From: Bifidobacteriaceae bacterium
Lineage (GTDB): Bacteria; Actinomycetota; Actinomycetes; Actinomycetales; Bifidobacteriaceae
Assembly: GCA_022650895.1 (NCBI GenBank)
Contig: JALCQC010000003.1
Span: forward strand, 112,052-176,051
DNA: 64,000 nt
Reading direction: 5' to 3'
The position numbers were made by a program, and so were the translations under genes. Position 1 is the stretch's first letter, and each line of letters opens with the position of its first letter. Of the stretch, positions 1 to 10,544 are shown in pieces. The notes beneath the pieces are model-generated. The model did not search any database. It had not been told where the DNA came from and saw nothing but the letters and a program-made list of their open reading frames with translations.

Positions 1-637
1 CGAAGATGGCAAGCACGACGAGCAGCACGACGCCGATGACGATGTAGACCGTCTTGATGTCACCGAGGAACTTGGTCTTCTCGGCGACGTCGTTGGCATG
101 GATCGTTGCGGGAACGATGAATCCGAGGATGACAGGAGAGATCACGTTGCCGATGGCGTTGAAGGATTGTGCGAGGTTGAGTCGCATGGACTCGTGCTCC
201 TCATCGCCCAACTTGGTGATGTAGGGGTTTGCGTTGGTCTCCAGCGAGGAAGCGCCGAGCGCGACCACGAACATGGCGACGAGGAACATGCCATAGCTGC
301 CCGAATTCGTGGCCGGAATGGCAAGGAAGGCGCCGACTGCGAACAGAATCAGACCGGAGATGACACCGCCCTTGTAGCCGAAGCGCTTGGCGATCATGCC
401 GGCAGGAATTGCCATCACGAAGTAGGCGATGTAGTACGCGAACTGGAGAAGCGAAGTTTCCGTGGCGTTCAGGTGCATGTACTGCCCGAAGGGGTCACGC
501 AGCGGGTTGACGAGGTTCATCGTCACGCCCCAGATGAGGAAGAGCGAGGTCACCAGCACAATGGCCAGTGTGGCCTTGGAGCCCTTCGTCTCGTCCTTCG
601 GTGCGCCCGCTTGGACTTGATTTTGAGTGGATGCCAT
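1..637 (-). CDS. fucP: MFS transporter, FucP-type L-fucose:H+ symporter (3' part off window)
   Basis: Minus-strand reading from ATG at 637: MASTQNQVQAG...SLFLIWGVTMNLVNPLRDPFGQYMHLNATETSLLQFAYYIAYFVMAIPAGMIAKRFGYKGG..., FucP-like; no stop before the window edge. Confidence 0.85.
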   Translation of the reverse strand, partial: MASTQNQVQAGAPKDETKGSKATLAIVLVTSLFLIWGVTMNLVNPLRDPFGQYMHLNATETSLLQFAYYIAYFVMAIPAGMIAKRFGYKGGVISGLILFAVGAFLAIPATNSGSYGMFLVAMFVVALGASSLETNANPYITKLGDEEHESMRLNLAQSFNAIGNVISPVILGFIVPATIHANDVAEKTKFLGDIKTVYIVIGVVLLVVLAIF

Positions 638-824
638 TTTTACTCCCTCGTAAAAATGAGAAATTTTCTTGGAAATACGGGCCGGATGAGCACCAGTCGG
701 CACTCAGTCACGGCATTCGAAATGAGTGATAGCTGAAAAGATGATAGTGAAAACAGGCAAGGCACGAGCGTGCGGAAGGGTTCGAAGCCCCCGCGCGCCG
801 TGCCTTGAGAACACATCAGAGCGT

Positions 825-1616
825 TCAGCTCAGTGCGCGATCGAGGTGGACATAGCCGCCGTCGACGAAGACCCACTGACCGGTGGTGTGCGAAGCACGA
901 TCGGAAAGCAGGAAGGCCGCGGTGTCGGCGATCTCTTCCGGCTTCGTCATGCGGTGCTCAAGCGGAATCTTGTCCGTGATCACCTGGAGACGAGCCTGCT
1001 GTGCCTTCTCGTCACCGAAGGTCTTGATCCAATCCGCATAGAGCGGGGTCCATGCCTCGGAGACGACGATGGCGTTGACACGCACACTGTCGTGGACCAA
1101 TGCCGCCGCCCACTCACGGGTGAGACCAGCGATGGCGCCCTTTGCTGCGGCGTATGCAGAGGTCTTGCCCTGACCGGTGAACGCGGTCTTGGAAGTGATG
1201 TTGACAACAGCTCCCTTGGAGTCCTTGAGATACTGAACCGCCGCGTGGACGAGCTCATAGTAATGAGTCAGGTTGCCGTGGATCGACTTCTCGAAGTCCT
1301 GCCAGGAGGTAGTCTCGAGATCCTTGTTGTCATTCACGCCAGCGTTGTTGACGATGCCGTCAATGTGACCGTACTTCTGATGGACTTCTTCGACGATCGG
1401 CTTGATCTTGTCGGTGTCGTTGAGATCGAGAAGATGGAAGTCGAACGGGGAACCGATTTCCTCGAGCTCCTTGCGAACCTCGTCCTGCTTGCCGTCTGCG
1501 CGGTTGAGGATGACGACCGTCGCGTCCTCGCGTGCAAGTTGCAGCGAGATGCTGTGACCGATGCCCTTGAAGCCACCGGTGACGATGATGACCTTGCCTT
1601 GAAGATGCAGATCCAT
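825..1616 (-). CDS. SDR family oxidoreductase, probable L-fucose dehydrogenase
   Basis: 263 aa; Rossmann motif TGGFKGIGHS, NNAG, YAAAKG; located between fucP and fuconate dehydratase. Confidence 0.85.
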   Translation of the reverse strand: MDLHLQGKVIIVTGGFKGIGHSISLQLAREDATVVILNRADGKQDEVRKELEEIGSPFDFHLLDLNDTDKIKPIVEEVHQKYGHIDGIVNNAGVNDNKDLETTSWQDFEKSIHGNLTHYYELVHAAVQYLKDSKGAVVNITSKTAFTGQGKTSAYAAAKGAIAGLTREWAAALVHDSVRVNAIVVSEAWTPLYADWIKTFGDEKAQQARLQVITDKIPLEHRMTKPEEIADTAAFLLSDRASHTTGQWVFVDGGYVHLDRALS

Positions 1617-1702
1617 GTGAACTCCTTTGTTCCTGTGTTCGCGCCGGAGTGTACCGGCGCAAATTTCATTTACTTGTGAGGTTGTTTACTTATCAGCCGT
1701 TA

Positions 1703-2986
1703 TCAGCCGCGATACAGATACTTTTCGGCCGTTTCGAGTGTCATTTCGGTGCCGTTGCCGGGAGCTGTCGGTGCAACATAGTTGCCGTTCTTGATCTCGG
1801 TCGGGTGCACGAAGTGCTCGTGCTGGTTGTCGACGTACTCGATCATGCGGCCGTCCATCGTGCCGGAAACCGCGACGTAATCGAACATCGCGAAGTGGCA
1901 CACCGCCTCGCACAGACCAACACCGCCTGCGTGAGGGCATACGACCTTGTCGAACTTCTTCGCCAGCAGATACTCAAGGACGACTTCCTGAGGTCCGGCG
2001 ACGCGGGTGGCATCAATCTGCATGACTCCGAAAGCGTTGGCCTGCAGATACTGCTTGAACATGATGCGGTTCTGCATCTGCTCGCCGGTGGCGACCTTGA
2101 TGGGATCGATGGCGCGGGCGATGGCGGCATGGCCCAGAATGTCATCCGGGCTCGTCGGCTCCTCGACCCACGAAAGCTTAAAGTCATGGAACTTGTTGAT
2201 CCACTCGATGGCCTGAGGAACGTCCCACACCTGATTGGCATCCACCGCGAGACGGACATCGGGACCGATGGCTTCGCGAGCCTTGCCAAGGCGACGAAGA
2301 TCGTCGTCCACGTTCTGGCCGACCTTGAGTTTGATCTGCTTGAAGCCCTTGACCTGAGACTCCTCCTTGGCGAGCTCGACCATCTTCTCATCGGAGTAGC
2401 CGAGCCAGCCGGCGGCAGTGGAATAGCCGGGATAGCCGACCTTGAGGAGGTTGTCGATGCGCTCCTGCTTGCCCTTCTGCCCCTCCTTGAGGATTTCGAC
2501 CGCCTCTTCCGGAGTCAGAACATCCGTGAGATAGCGGAAGTCGAGGGTGGAAACCAGCTCTTCGGGCTCCATCTCCGCCAGCAGACGCCACAACGGCTTG
2601 CCCGCACGCTTTCCCTTGAGATCCCAGAGAGCGGACAGTACCGCGCCGATGGCCATGTGCTCAACGCCCTTTTCGGGACCGAGCCAGCGAAGCTGAGAAT
2701 CATGCACGAACAGGTCCCATGCAAGACGCATGTTGCCGAGGAGCTCCTCGACGTTACGGCCGATCAGCACCTGCGACATGGAATCGATCGCCCTGCACAC
2801 CACGTCATTGCCACGGCCGATGGTGAAGACGAAGCCGTTTCCGCTGAGTCCGTCATCGGCGTCGGTCTTGATGACCACGTATGCGGAAGAATAATCAGGA
2901 TCCTTGTTCATTGCGTCCGAACCAGACAGAGTATCGGATGTCGGGAACCGGAAATCGTAAGTTTTAACTTCTGTAATTTTGCTCAT
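1703..2986 (-). CDS. Enolase-superfamily L-fuconate dehydratase
   Basis: 427 aa; TYDFRFPTSDTLSGSDAMNKDPDYSSAYVV, KLKVGQNVDDDLRR, VDANQVWDV, CPHAGGVGLCE. Confidence 0.88.
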   Translation of the reverse strand: MSKITEVKTYDFRFPTSDTLSGSDAMNKDPDYSSAYVVIKTDADDGLSGNGFVFTIGRGNDVVCRAIDSMSQVLIGRNVEELLGNMRLAWDLFVHDSQLRWLGPEKGVEHMAIGAVLSALWDLKGKRAGKPLWRLLAEMEPEELVSTLDFRYLTDVLTPEEAVEILKEGQKGKQERIDNLLKVGYPGYSTAAGWLGYSDEKMVELAKEESQVKGFKQIKLKVGQNVDDDLRRLGKAREAIGPDVRLAVDANQVWDVPQAIEWINKFHDFKLSWVEEPTSPDDILGHAAIARAIDPIKVATGEQMQNRIMFKQYLQANAFGVMQIDATRVAGPQEVVLEYLLAKKFDKVVCPHAGGVGLCEAVCHFAMFDYVAVSGTMDGRMIEYVDNQHEHFVHPTEIKNGNYVAPTAPGNGTEMTLETAEKYLYRG

Positions 2987-3268
2987 TGAGGCTCCTTTGC
3001 CGAGAGCTTGAAACCCAATTCATTAACCTGATTCAGTATAGATCTTTTCGAAATATGCGGTATCTATCTCGAAAAATTCGGAGACCAAAACAGTGAAACA
3101 GCTCACATTTCCAGACTTTTTCTTCACACGTTCTCGGCGTGTCGCAAATGTGGTATTACTGCCGAGATTACACATTTTATTCGTGTCGTTCCGCCCGCCC
3201 ACCTCGGACACCGCTAATGTTGTCAGCAGCGGGAAGTGCTCGAAAAATGCGAAAGAAGACGATGAGAT

Positions 3269-4282
3269 ATGGCAGGTGCTAGCAAAAAAATTCGTGTCAC
3301 AGATATTGCGCGCCTCGCCAAGGTATCGCCTGCCACGGTTTCCAAAGTCATCAACGGACGTCACGACGTGGCTGACTCCACGCGCTCACTTGTCGAAAAG
3401 GTCATGAAGGAAGTCGGATTTTCTAAAAGTCTCGTCCAGACAAAAACCGCACAGACCATCGAAATCATCGTCACCTACATGGAGAACAACGGAACCATCG
3501 CTCTCACCCGCGAAGCCACACGCCTCGGAGAGACCATGGACATCGGTATCACCGTGTCCCAGGCCAGCGGAACCACCAATAGGGACGTCTACCGCAGCGT
3601 CATCGACCGCAACCCGCTCGGCGTGATTCTCCTACTGAACAAGATGCCGGACAGGGACGCGGCGCTTCTGACCGCACGCAACATTCCGTTCGTCATCATC
3701 GACCCCGTAAGCGATGTCCCATCGCATGAATACAGCGTGGGCATCGACAACTGGTCAGCGGGCTTCGATGCCGCCACGCACCTGCTGGACCTCGGCCATC
3801 GGCGCATCGCCGCCATCACCGGTCCGAAGGATGCGCGCTCCTCGCTCGGACGGTATGCCGGCTATGCAGCCGCTTTGGGAACGGCGGGAATTCCGGTGTC
3901 CAAAGACCTTGTGCGCAACGGAAACTTCCTCTCGGACGAGGGATACAAGGCCGCCTGCGAATTGCTGGATATGCCAGTGGACAAGCGCCCCACCGCCATT
4001 TTCGCCTTCAATGACCTCACTGCCGTCAGCATCTACCGCGCTGCCTACGAGCGCAACATCCGTATCCCCGACGAGCTGTCGGTCGTCGGCTTCGACAACG
4101 TGTACCCCGCCGCCTACATGGCACCGGCGCTCACCACGGTCAATCAGCCTTTCGACATGATCACGAAGAGCGCGTTCGATCTCATTCTCACTGCCCGCGC
4201 CGGCAGCGTCGAGCAGCGCCACATCGTGCTGCCCACGCATTTGGTGGTGCGGGGAAGCACCGCCCCGCCTCGGGACATCTAG
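3269..4282 (+). CDS. LacI family transcriptional regulator
   Basis: 337 aa; N-terminal HTH IRVTDIARLAKVSPATVSKVING, PBP-like effector domain; divergent from the fucose genes. Confidence 0.93.
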   Translation: MAGASKKIRVTDIARLAKVSPATVSKVINGRHDVADSTRSLVEKVMKEVGFSKSLVQTKTAQTIEIIVTYMENNGTIALTREATRLGETMDIGITVSQASGTTNRDVYRSVIDRNPLGVILLLNKMPDRDAALLTARNIPFVIIDPVSDVPSHEYSVGIDNWSAGFDAATHLLDLGHRRIAAITGPKDARSSLGRYAGYAAALGTAGIPVSKDLVRNGNFLSDEGYKAACELLDMPVDKRPTAIFAFNDLTAVSIYRAAYERNIRIPDELSVVGFDNVYPAAYMAPALTTVNQPFDMITKSAFDLILTARAGSVEQRHIVLPTHLVVRGSTAPPRDI

Positions 4283-4391
4283 CTCTCCGCAGCCATCCAC
4301 AACAAGATCGCACGGCTAGATCCGAAGCCGCGCATAGCGATCCTCAGCCTGGGATCCACCGCGATCTCAGGCTGTCCGAAAAATTCGAATA

Positions 4392-5813
4392 TCAGGCCTC
4401 AGCGCCACTCGATGTCATGTCCTCAAGCTCCACCCCGTTGGTCTCGGGCAAGAACTTACGGACGAAGATGTAGCCGAGCACGGCCATCACCACGAAGATG
4501 ACGTAGGTTGCCGAAAGACCGATATAATCCCGCAGCACGGGGAACGTGGTGGTGACGAGGAAGTTGCCCACCCAGTTGGCGGCGGTTGCGAGGGCGACGG
4601 CCAGAGCACGGATGGAGTTGGGGAAGATCTCGCCGATGACGACCCACATCACGATGGCCCACGATGCGGAGAAGATGAAGAAGAAAATATAGGAGCCTGC
4701 AATCACAACCCAGGGCCACGCGCCGCTGAGCACGATGGAGCCGTCTGCACCCGTGCTGCCTTGCGAGAAACCAATCGCAATGATCGCGAGGAAAACGGCC
4801 ATCCACACGGAACCGACCCGCAGCAGCTTACGCCGACCGATCTTGTCAATGAGCAGCATGCCAATGATCGTTGCGATGAGACTCATGACGGTGCGTACAA
4901 GCGTTGCGTTCAAGGACTGCTGCTCGGTGAGGCCGACCATCTGCCACAGGCTGGAATCGTAGAACATCACCACGTTGCAGCCCGAAAGCTGCTGGAACAG
5001 GGCCACGCCAATACCGATCCACACCACTTGCTTGAGACCGAAAGCAGGTCCGCGCAGATCGCCCAGGTGAGGCCGATTCCCAAGTTCGTCCTTGAGGGTG
5101 CGCTCGATCTCGGCAACCTTGCCGGCAGGATTCGTCTCGCCAGTGATCGCACCAAGGATGGCGACCGCCTCCTCACTGCGCCCCTTCATAACGAGATAGC
5201 GCGGAGACTCGGGAAGCGTGAAAGCGAGAACGAACATGATGGCGCCCGGAATGGCGGTTGTGATGAGCATCCAGCGCCACGTGTCGAGCCCGAACCAGAA
5301 CGGCTGGGCGGCTCCCCCGGAGGAGGCGGCGTAGATGTCGTTGACGATGAGAGAGCAGGTGATGCCGAGCACGATGGCGAGCTGCTGGAAGCCCGTCAGG
5401 AAGCCACGATGCTCGACGGGCGACATTTCGGAAATATAGGCGGGCCCGATGGCGGAGGTGAAGCCCACGCCGATGCCACCGATGATACGAATGATCACAA
5501 AGAGAACGAAGTTGCCAGCAAGACCAGAGCCGATGGCGCCGATGACGAAGAGGACGGCGGCGAACTGCATGACCCTGACGCGTCCGAAACGGTCCGCCAG
5601 AGTCCCTGCGAACCATGCACCTGCGATGCATCCAAGCAGCGCGCACGACACCGAAAAGCCGCTGAGAAAGCTGCTGAGCCCGAAGCCGACATCGACCCGT
5701 GCGATGGCATCAACGGCACCGTTGATGACGGAGGTATCGTATCCAAAGAGGAATCCTCCGATGGCCGCAGTCATACAGACCACGACGAGTTTCGCGTTCA
5801 GTTTGTTCGCCAT
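4392..5813 (-). CDS. Sugar porter family MFS transporter
   Basis: GGFLFGYDTSVINGA, PESPRYL, RIIGGIGVGFTSAIGPAYISEMSP; start placed at ATG 5813 (ORF extends to 5873). Confidence 0.9.
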   Translation of the reverse strand: MANKLNAKLVVVCMTAAIGGFLFGYDTSVINGAVDAIARVDVGFGLSSFLSGFSVSCALLGCIAGAWFAGTLADRFGRVRVMQFAAVLFVIGAIGSGLAGNFVLFVIIRIIGGIGVGFTSAIGPAYISEMSPVEHRGFLTGFQQLAIVLGITCSLIVNDIYAASSGGAAQPFWFGLDTWRWMLITTAIPGAIMFVLAFTLPESPRYLVMKGRSEEAVAILGAITGETNPAGKVAEIERTLKDELGNRPHLGDLRGPAFGLKQVVWIGIGVALFQQLSGCNVVMFYDSSLWQMVGLTEQQSLNATLVRTVMSLIATIIGMLLIDKIGRRKLLRVGSVWMAVFLAIIAIGFSQGSTGADGSIVLSGAWPWVVIAGSYIFFFIFSASWAIVMWVVIGEIFPNSIRALAVALATAANWVGNFLVTTTFPVLRDYIGLSATYVIFVVMAVLGYIFVRKFLPETNGVELEDMTSSGAEA

Positions 5814-6190
5814 TGCAACACCCTTTTCCTGCGGTTCCCAACCTCTAGCACCTAATAGTGTGCATATTGCCAAGAATCGTATGACTTATATGACGACAAA
5901 TACGCCACCGACGATAACGAAACTTTCGAGGCAACTCAGGGATGAACTTATTGAATAACAACCAGCCAAGAATGCAGTGTACAACATTCTCGGGATGATT
6001 CGCACGTTCAAATGATTAGATGTTTGCGTACGACAGAATTTTTAGTCGCCCATAGCACACCCATCCCATCCTTCGAAATTTTCAGTCTCAAAAAGGAGTA
6101 TGAAAAATCCTTTCACTCCATGTCAAGAAAAATGAGGAAGACCACTATGCCCGATCCCCCACTGACGACGCGTAATGAGACAATAGAAAT

Positions 6191-7135
6191 ATGGCAACAA
6201 ACAAGGGTTCGAAGATGGGTTCAGGCGGCAAGCACCGTGGCGCCCTCCGGGGAAAGGGACCCACCCCGAAAGCAGAAGACCGTGTGTATCACAAGGCATA
6301 TCGCGAAAAGAAGCAGAAGGAACGCCGCCAGTTCGCGGATCCTCGCCTCGCTGCAAAGCGTCGCGCCGCGAAGTTCACGTCGGATGCCGATGACTTGGTC
6401 ATCGGACGCAACTCCGTTCTCGAGGCACTGCGCGTCGCAGTTCCCTCCAAGGAGCTTTATATCGCCTCCCGTCTCGAGGCAGACGACCGCACGCGTGAGA
6501 TCATCAAACTCGCAGGGCAGCAGGGACTGCACATTCTCGAGGCAGACCGTCTGGAAATAGACCGCATCGCGCGCTCTCATTCCCACCAGGGTGTGGTACT
6601 CAAGGTGCAGCCGTATGAGTATTCCTCGTTGAGCAAGCTGGTTGACAAGGCCACCACGTGGCATTCGAATGGAGGCCCGGCGCCTCTCTTCGTCGCCCTT
6701 GACGGCGTGACGGATCCGCAGAATCTCGGCGCGGTCATCCGTTCGGCGGCGGCCTTCGGTGCAAGCGGCATCATCCTGCCGGAGCGCCGCTCGGCGTCCG
6801 TCACGGCGGCCGCATGGAAAGTCTCCGCAGGAGCCGCAGCGCACCTGCCGGTCGCGCGCGTTGTGAATCTCAACAAGGCGATCGATGCGTTGCACGAGCA
6901 GGGTTTCTATGCCATCGGCCTGGACGGCGGTGGCAGCGCCATGATCGGCGAAACCGGATTCGAGAAGGATCCGCTCGTCATCGTTCTGGGTGCCGAAGGC
7001 AAGGGGCTGAGCCGTCTCGCCAGCGAGAAATGCGACGTGATCGCCAGCATCCCGATTTCGGGTCGTGTGGAATCGCTGAACGCTTCGGTGGCGGCGGGGA
7101 TTGCTCTTTACGCAACCGCACACGAACGCCAATAA
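6191..7135 (+). CDS. rlmB: TrmH/SpoU family 23S rRNA (guanosine-2'-O)-methyltransferase
   Basis: 314 aa; VIGRNSVLEAL, LDGVTDPQNLGAVIRSAAAFGA, VLGAEGKGLSRL, IPISGRVESLNASVAAGIALY. Confidence 0.92.
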   Translation: MATNKGSKMGSGGKHRGALRGKGPTPKAEDRVYHKAYREKKQKERRQFADPRLAAKRRAAKFTSDADDLVIGRNSVLEALRVAVPSKELYIASRLEADDRTREIIKLAGQQGLHILEADRLEIDRIARSHSHQGVVLKVQPYEYSSLSKLVDKATTWHSNGGPAPLFVALDGVTDPQNLGAVIRSAAAFGASGIILPERRSASVTAAAWKVSAGAAAHLPVARVVNLNKAIDALHEQGFYAIGLDGGGSAMIGETGFEKDPLVIVLGAEGKGLSRLASEKCDVIASIPISGRVESLNASVAAGIALYATAHERQ

Positions 7136-7156
7136 GCGTCAAAGTACTGATTGACG

Positions 7157-7212
7157 AAAACCGCGAACTCTCTTTCCAGCAAAAAGCCGGAAACTCAGAG
7201 TCCGCGGTTTTT
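7157..7212. terminator. Candidate bidirectional terminator between convergent rlmB and DUF4032 gene
   Basis: Imperfect inverted repeat AAAACCGCGAACTCT...AGAGTCCGCGGTTTTT with A/T flanks. Confidence 0.6.
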
Positions 7213-7220
7213 CATATCGG

Positions 7221-8744
7221 CTAAGCGGCCCACACCGCCGCATCCTGGTCGTTTTCAGCGTCCAGGTCGGCTTCGCTCGGGCCGGCGTTGGCGACATTGC
7301 CGTTAGCGGCGTTGCCGTTAGCGGCGTTGCCGTTACTGCCACTTTTACCCGTGCCGTCGCCGTTTCCGTCACCGCCGTTCTCGCTGTCAGAATCCTCCGA
7401 ACCGTCTGATCCCACTGCGGACTCGTCGTCGATCACGCCGGAATCCGCATCCTCGTTGATCTCCGCCAGCGCCTGCGAGTCCATCTTGGTGTTCGGCAGC
7501 ACGTCCTCGATGTAGCCCTGCACGGCATCCGCCATCGGAACATCGTGACCCACCTGCTCGGCCATGTACCAGCGGTGTGTGAGCACATCGTGGAAGAACT
7601 GCGCGGGCTCGACGGTGGAACGGTATTCGGCCGGGATCATGCGGACGGTGGGTTCGAAGACCTCGCGCATCCAATCGGTGGCCACGACTTCGAGGTCGTC
7701 GTCCTGCCTCCACGTGGAGGCCTTGTAGGCATCGAGATCGTTCAGAAGGCGACGCGCCTGGTTCTCCTGCACGTCCAGACCGGTGAGGCGCAGCAGCTTG
7801 CGGGAGGCGTAACCGGCGTCCACGACCATGGGCTTCACCGTCACCTGCTTGCCGTCGTCGGCCGTCTTCATCTCAAGCTCGTCCACGTCGAATCCGAGAT
7901 CGTTGAGCTGATTCACACGCTGCTCGATCTTCCACATCTCATCCGGGCTGAAGCTCTCCACATCCGTCAGCGCCGACCACAGCATGTTGTAGCGCTCCAC
8001 AAGGCGGTTACCCACTTCGATCTCGTCCACTTCGCTCGGAAGGAGATTACCCGAATTCAGATCCATCAACTCTCCGATGATGTTCGTGCGGGCCAGATCG
8101 ATGTCGTATAGCCGGCGTCCTTCGGTCAGCGTGGGGTACAAGTCGCCGGTCTCCGCATCCACCAGGAAGGCGGCGAAAGCGTCGGCATCGCGCAGGAAAA
8201 GCACGTTGGAGAGCGACACGTCGCCCCAGTAGAAGCCAATCAGGTGCAGCCGCACCAGCAAAACCGCAAGGGCATCCACGAGCCGCTCAGCGGTATCTGC
8301 CCTCAGATTCCGTGAGAAGAGAGCGCGGTAGGGCAACGAAAAGCGCAGATGCTTAGTCACCAAAATCGATTCCAGAGGCTCTCCCTGCGGTGTGCGACGA
8401 CCTGTGACCACGGCGATGGGCTGCACGCAGGGAATGTCCAACTTGCGCAGCTGCCGCAACAGTTCGTACTCGCGCTCGGCGGCCGTGCGGGCGATCTCCT
8501 TCATGGCGTAGATCTCGTCACCCACGTACACGAAGCGCACAATGTGGCGTGAGATTCCGCGCGGCAGGTTCGCCAGAAGATCCTTCGGCCACTTCGCCAG
8601 GGGGATTCCCCACGGGAGGGTGAACATCTTGGGATTCGACGACGCCGCCGTAATCCGTAGTTGGGATTCCGAACCCCTCCTTGAGGCATCGGCATCGGCA
8701 TTCACCGACGTCGCCTTTAGAATTCGTGGATCCTGAATCGTCAT
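7221..8744 (-). CDS. DUF4032-type kinase-fold protein
   Basis: 507 aa; kinase-like segment YWGDVSLSNVLFLRDADAFAAFLVDAETGDLYPTLTEGRRLYDIDLARTNIIGELMDL; low-complexity C-terminus. Confidence 0.7.
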   Translation of the reverse strand: MTIQDPRILKATSVNADADASRRGSESQLRITAASSNPKMFTLPWGIPLAKWPKDLLANLPRGISRHIVRFVYVGDEIYAMKEIARTAAEREYELLRQLRKLDIPCVQPIAVVTGRRTPQGEPLESILVTKHLRFSLPYRALFSRNLRADTAERLVDALAVLLVRLHLIGFYWGDVSLSNVLFLRDADAFAAFLVDAETGDLYPTLTEGRRLYDIDLARTNIIGELMDLNSGNLLPSEVDEIEVGNRLVERYNMLWSALTDVESFSPDEMWKIEQRVNQLNDLGFDVDELEMKTADDGKQVTVKPMVVDAGYASRKLLRLTGLDVQENQARRLLNDLDAYKASTWRQDDDLEVVATDWMREVFEPTVRMIPAEYRSTVEPAQFFHDVLTHRWYMAEQVGHDVPMADAVQGYIEDVLPNTKMDSQALAEINEDADSGVIDDESAVGSDGSEDSDSENGGDGNGDGTGKSGSNGNAANGNAANGNVANAGPSEADLDAENDQDAAVWAA

Positions 8745-8829
8745 GGCAGCCTCCTCGAGGCCGCCCCTGCGACCCTCACGTCAATACTTGAACTATTTCA
8801 AGGATAGCGGGGCAGGGTGGAAAGCGAAG

Positions 8830-8845
8830 TGTTTCACGTGAAACA
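8830..8845. promoter_or_regulatory. parS site
   Basis: TGTTTCACGTGAAACA, perfect 16-bp palindrome. Confidence 0.9.
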
Positions 8846-8906
8846 TCATCGGGATCCTCAGCAAAAGAACGAGTGGACGACGTAAGGCGCTCATCAAGCA
8901 GCACAT

Positions 8907-8963
8907 AAAAAAATGCCGTCCACCCTTGTTCCGTGTCAGGCACGAAACTCAGGCGGACGGCAC
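8907..8963 (-). terminator. Terminator downstream of the ABC ATPase gene
   Basis: TGCCGTCC...GGACGGCA stem followed on the minus strand by a T run (plus strand AAAAAAA). Confidence 0.6.
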
Positions 8964-9057
8964 ATCATTTGAGGAGGAGAGTCTGGAACCGGGTGCAACG
9001 GTTCCAGACCGAAACTGTTCACTACTTACTGCTTTTACTGCTAACTGCTTGTCGTGA

Positions 9058-10197
9058 CTAGTTGAGACGCAGACCAGTCGACGGTGCGAACAAATGCATC
9101 TTCGATGGATCGACGTGGATCTTCACGGTCTCGCCAACCTTCGGCAGAGTGCGCGGAGGAATGCGGACGGTCGTGAGCTTGTTCTGGTCCGACATTGTTG
9201 CCGCGGTTGCGACAGCGGTATCAGAGATGACCTCGTCCGAGAGAATCTGGCCGTAGATGTAACCATCTGAACCAAGGTCCTCAGTGTTCTGAACAAGGAG
9301 CTTGAAGGCATCGGGATCTGCTTCGGACGCGAGCGACGCATCCTCGGGACGGAATCCCATGATGATCTTGCCCTCATCGTCTGCGGTGAGCTTGCTGACA
9401 GCCTCGGTCGGCAGCGACACGGTGTCGTCACCAATCTTGGCATGACCATCAACCACCAAGTGGGTGTTGATGTTCATCGACGGGGAGCCGATGAAGCCAG
9501 CCACGAACACATTGTTCGGGTGATCGTAGAGCTCGGTAGGAGCACCGACCTGCTGCAGCTTGCCCAAGGACAGAACTGCGATGCGGTCGCCCATCGTCAG
9601 AGCTTCGGTCTGATCGTGGGTGACGTACAGGGTGGTGACACCCAGCTGATGCTGCAGAGCAGCGATCTGCGTACGCGTCTGAACACGGAGCTTTGCATCC
9701 AAGTTCGAAAGAGGCTCATCCATAAGGAAGACCTTTGGCTCACGAACGATTGCGCGGCCCATTGCAACACGCTGACGCTGACCACCGGACAGTGCCTTTG
9801 GCTTGCGATCGAGGAACTCCGTAAGGTCAAGGGTCTTGGCGGCCTTCTCAACCTTTTGGCGAATGACCTTCTTATCCTCGCCGGCGATCTTCAGAGCGAA
9901 GCCCATGTTGTCCGCAACAGTCATGTGCGGGTACAGAGCGTAGTTCTGGAAGACCATTGCGATATCGCGGTCCTTCGGCTGCATGGTGGTGACATCTTTA
10001 TCACCGATGTAGATGGAACCCTTGTTGACCTCTTCAAGACCTGCGAGCATACGAAGCGTCGTTGACTTGCCGCAACCAGAAGGTCCAACGAGAACGAGGA
10101 ACTCCCCGTCCTTGATGTCAAGGCTGAGATCCTCTACAGAAGGCGTGTCATTGCCTGGGTAAATACGAGTGACATTGTCGAATCTGACTTCTGCCAT
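9058..10197 (-). CDS. ABC transporter ATP-binding protein, MsmK/UgpC family
   Basis: 379 aa; Walker A GPSGCGKST, signature LSGGQRQRVAMGRAIVREPKVFLMDEPLSNLDAKLR; C-terminal TOBE-like region. Confidence 0.95.
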   Translation of the reverse strand: MAEVRFDNVTRIYPGNDTPSVEDLSLDIKDGEFLVLVGPSGCGKSTTLRMLAGLEEVNKGSIYIGDKDVTTMQPKDRDIAMVFQNYALYPHMTVADNMGFALKIAGEDKKVIRQKVEKAAKTLDLTEFLDRKPKALSGGQRQRVAMGRAIVREPKVFLMDEPLSNLDAKLRVQTRTQIAALQHQLGVTTLYVTHDQTEALTMGDRIAVLSLGKLQQVGAPTELYDHPNNVFVAGFIGSPSMNINTHLVVDGHAKIGDDTVSLPTEAVSKLTADDEGKIIMGFRPEDASLASEADPDAFKLLVQNTEDLGSDGYIYGQILSDEVISDTAVATAATMSDQNKLTTVRIPPRTLPKVGETVKIHVDPSKMHLFAPSTGLRLN

Positions 10198-10544
10198 TGT
10201 TCATTTCCTTTCATCGGCAGGTACGTGCCGAACGATCCGAGTAAAAGGTTTTTTTACTGGTTTTACTTATCACACTGACCGCAGCAAATCACAACACTGG
10301 TAAGCCTTGCTCTGTGTGTTGGTTCGTAGAAGATACTCTTCGTTGAGCCACCATGACTGTATCACAGTTCTCTGGATATGGCTAAGAAACGTTTCGACAC
10401 GCTGGATTTCCTAAGATTCCTAGGTTTCCAGCCGTTTCCCTCAGAGAGGACTGACGCACACGACATTACTTCGCCCCACTCTCCCACTCACTAGAAATCC
10501 AGCTCATTCACTAGACGTCCAAACGAATGCGCAACAATAAAGGT

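Noticed and set aside
825-1679. ORFs 726..1679 and 1649..2989 on the plus strand
   Set aside because: Antisense to the SDR and fuconate dehydratase genes; no domain support.
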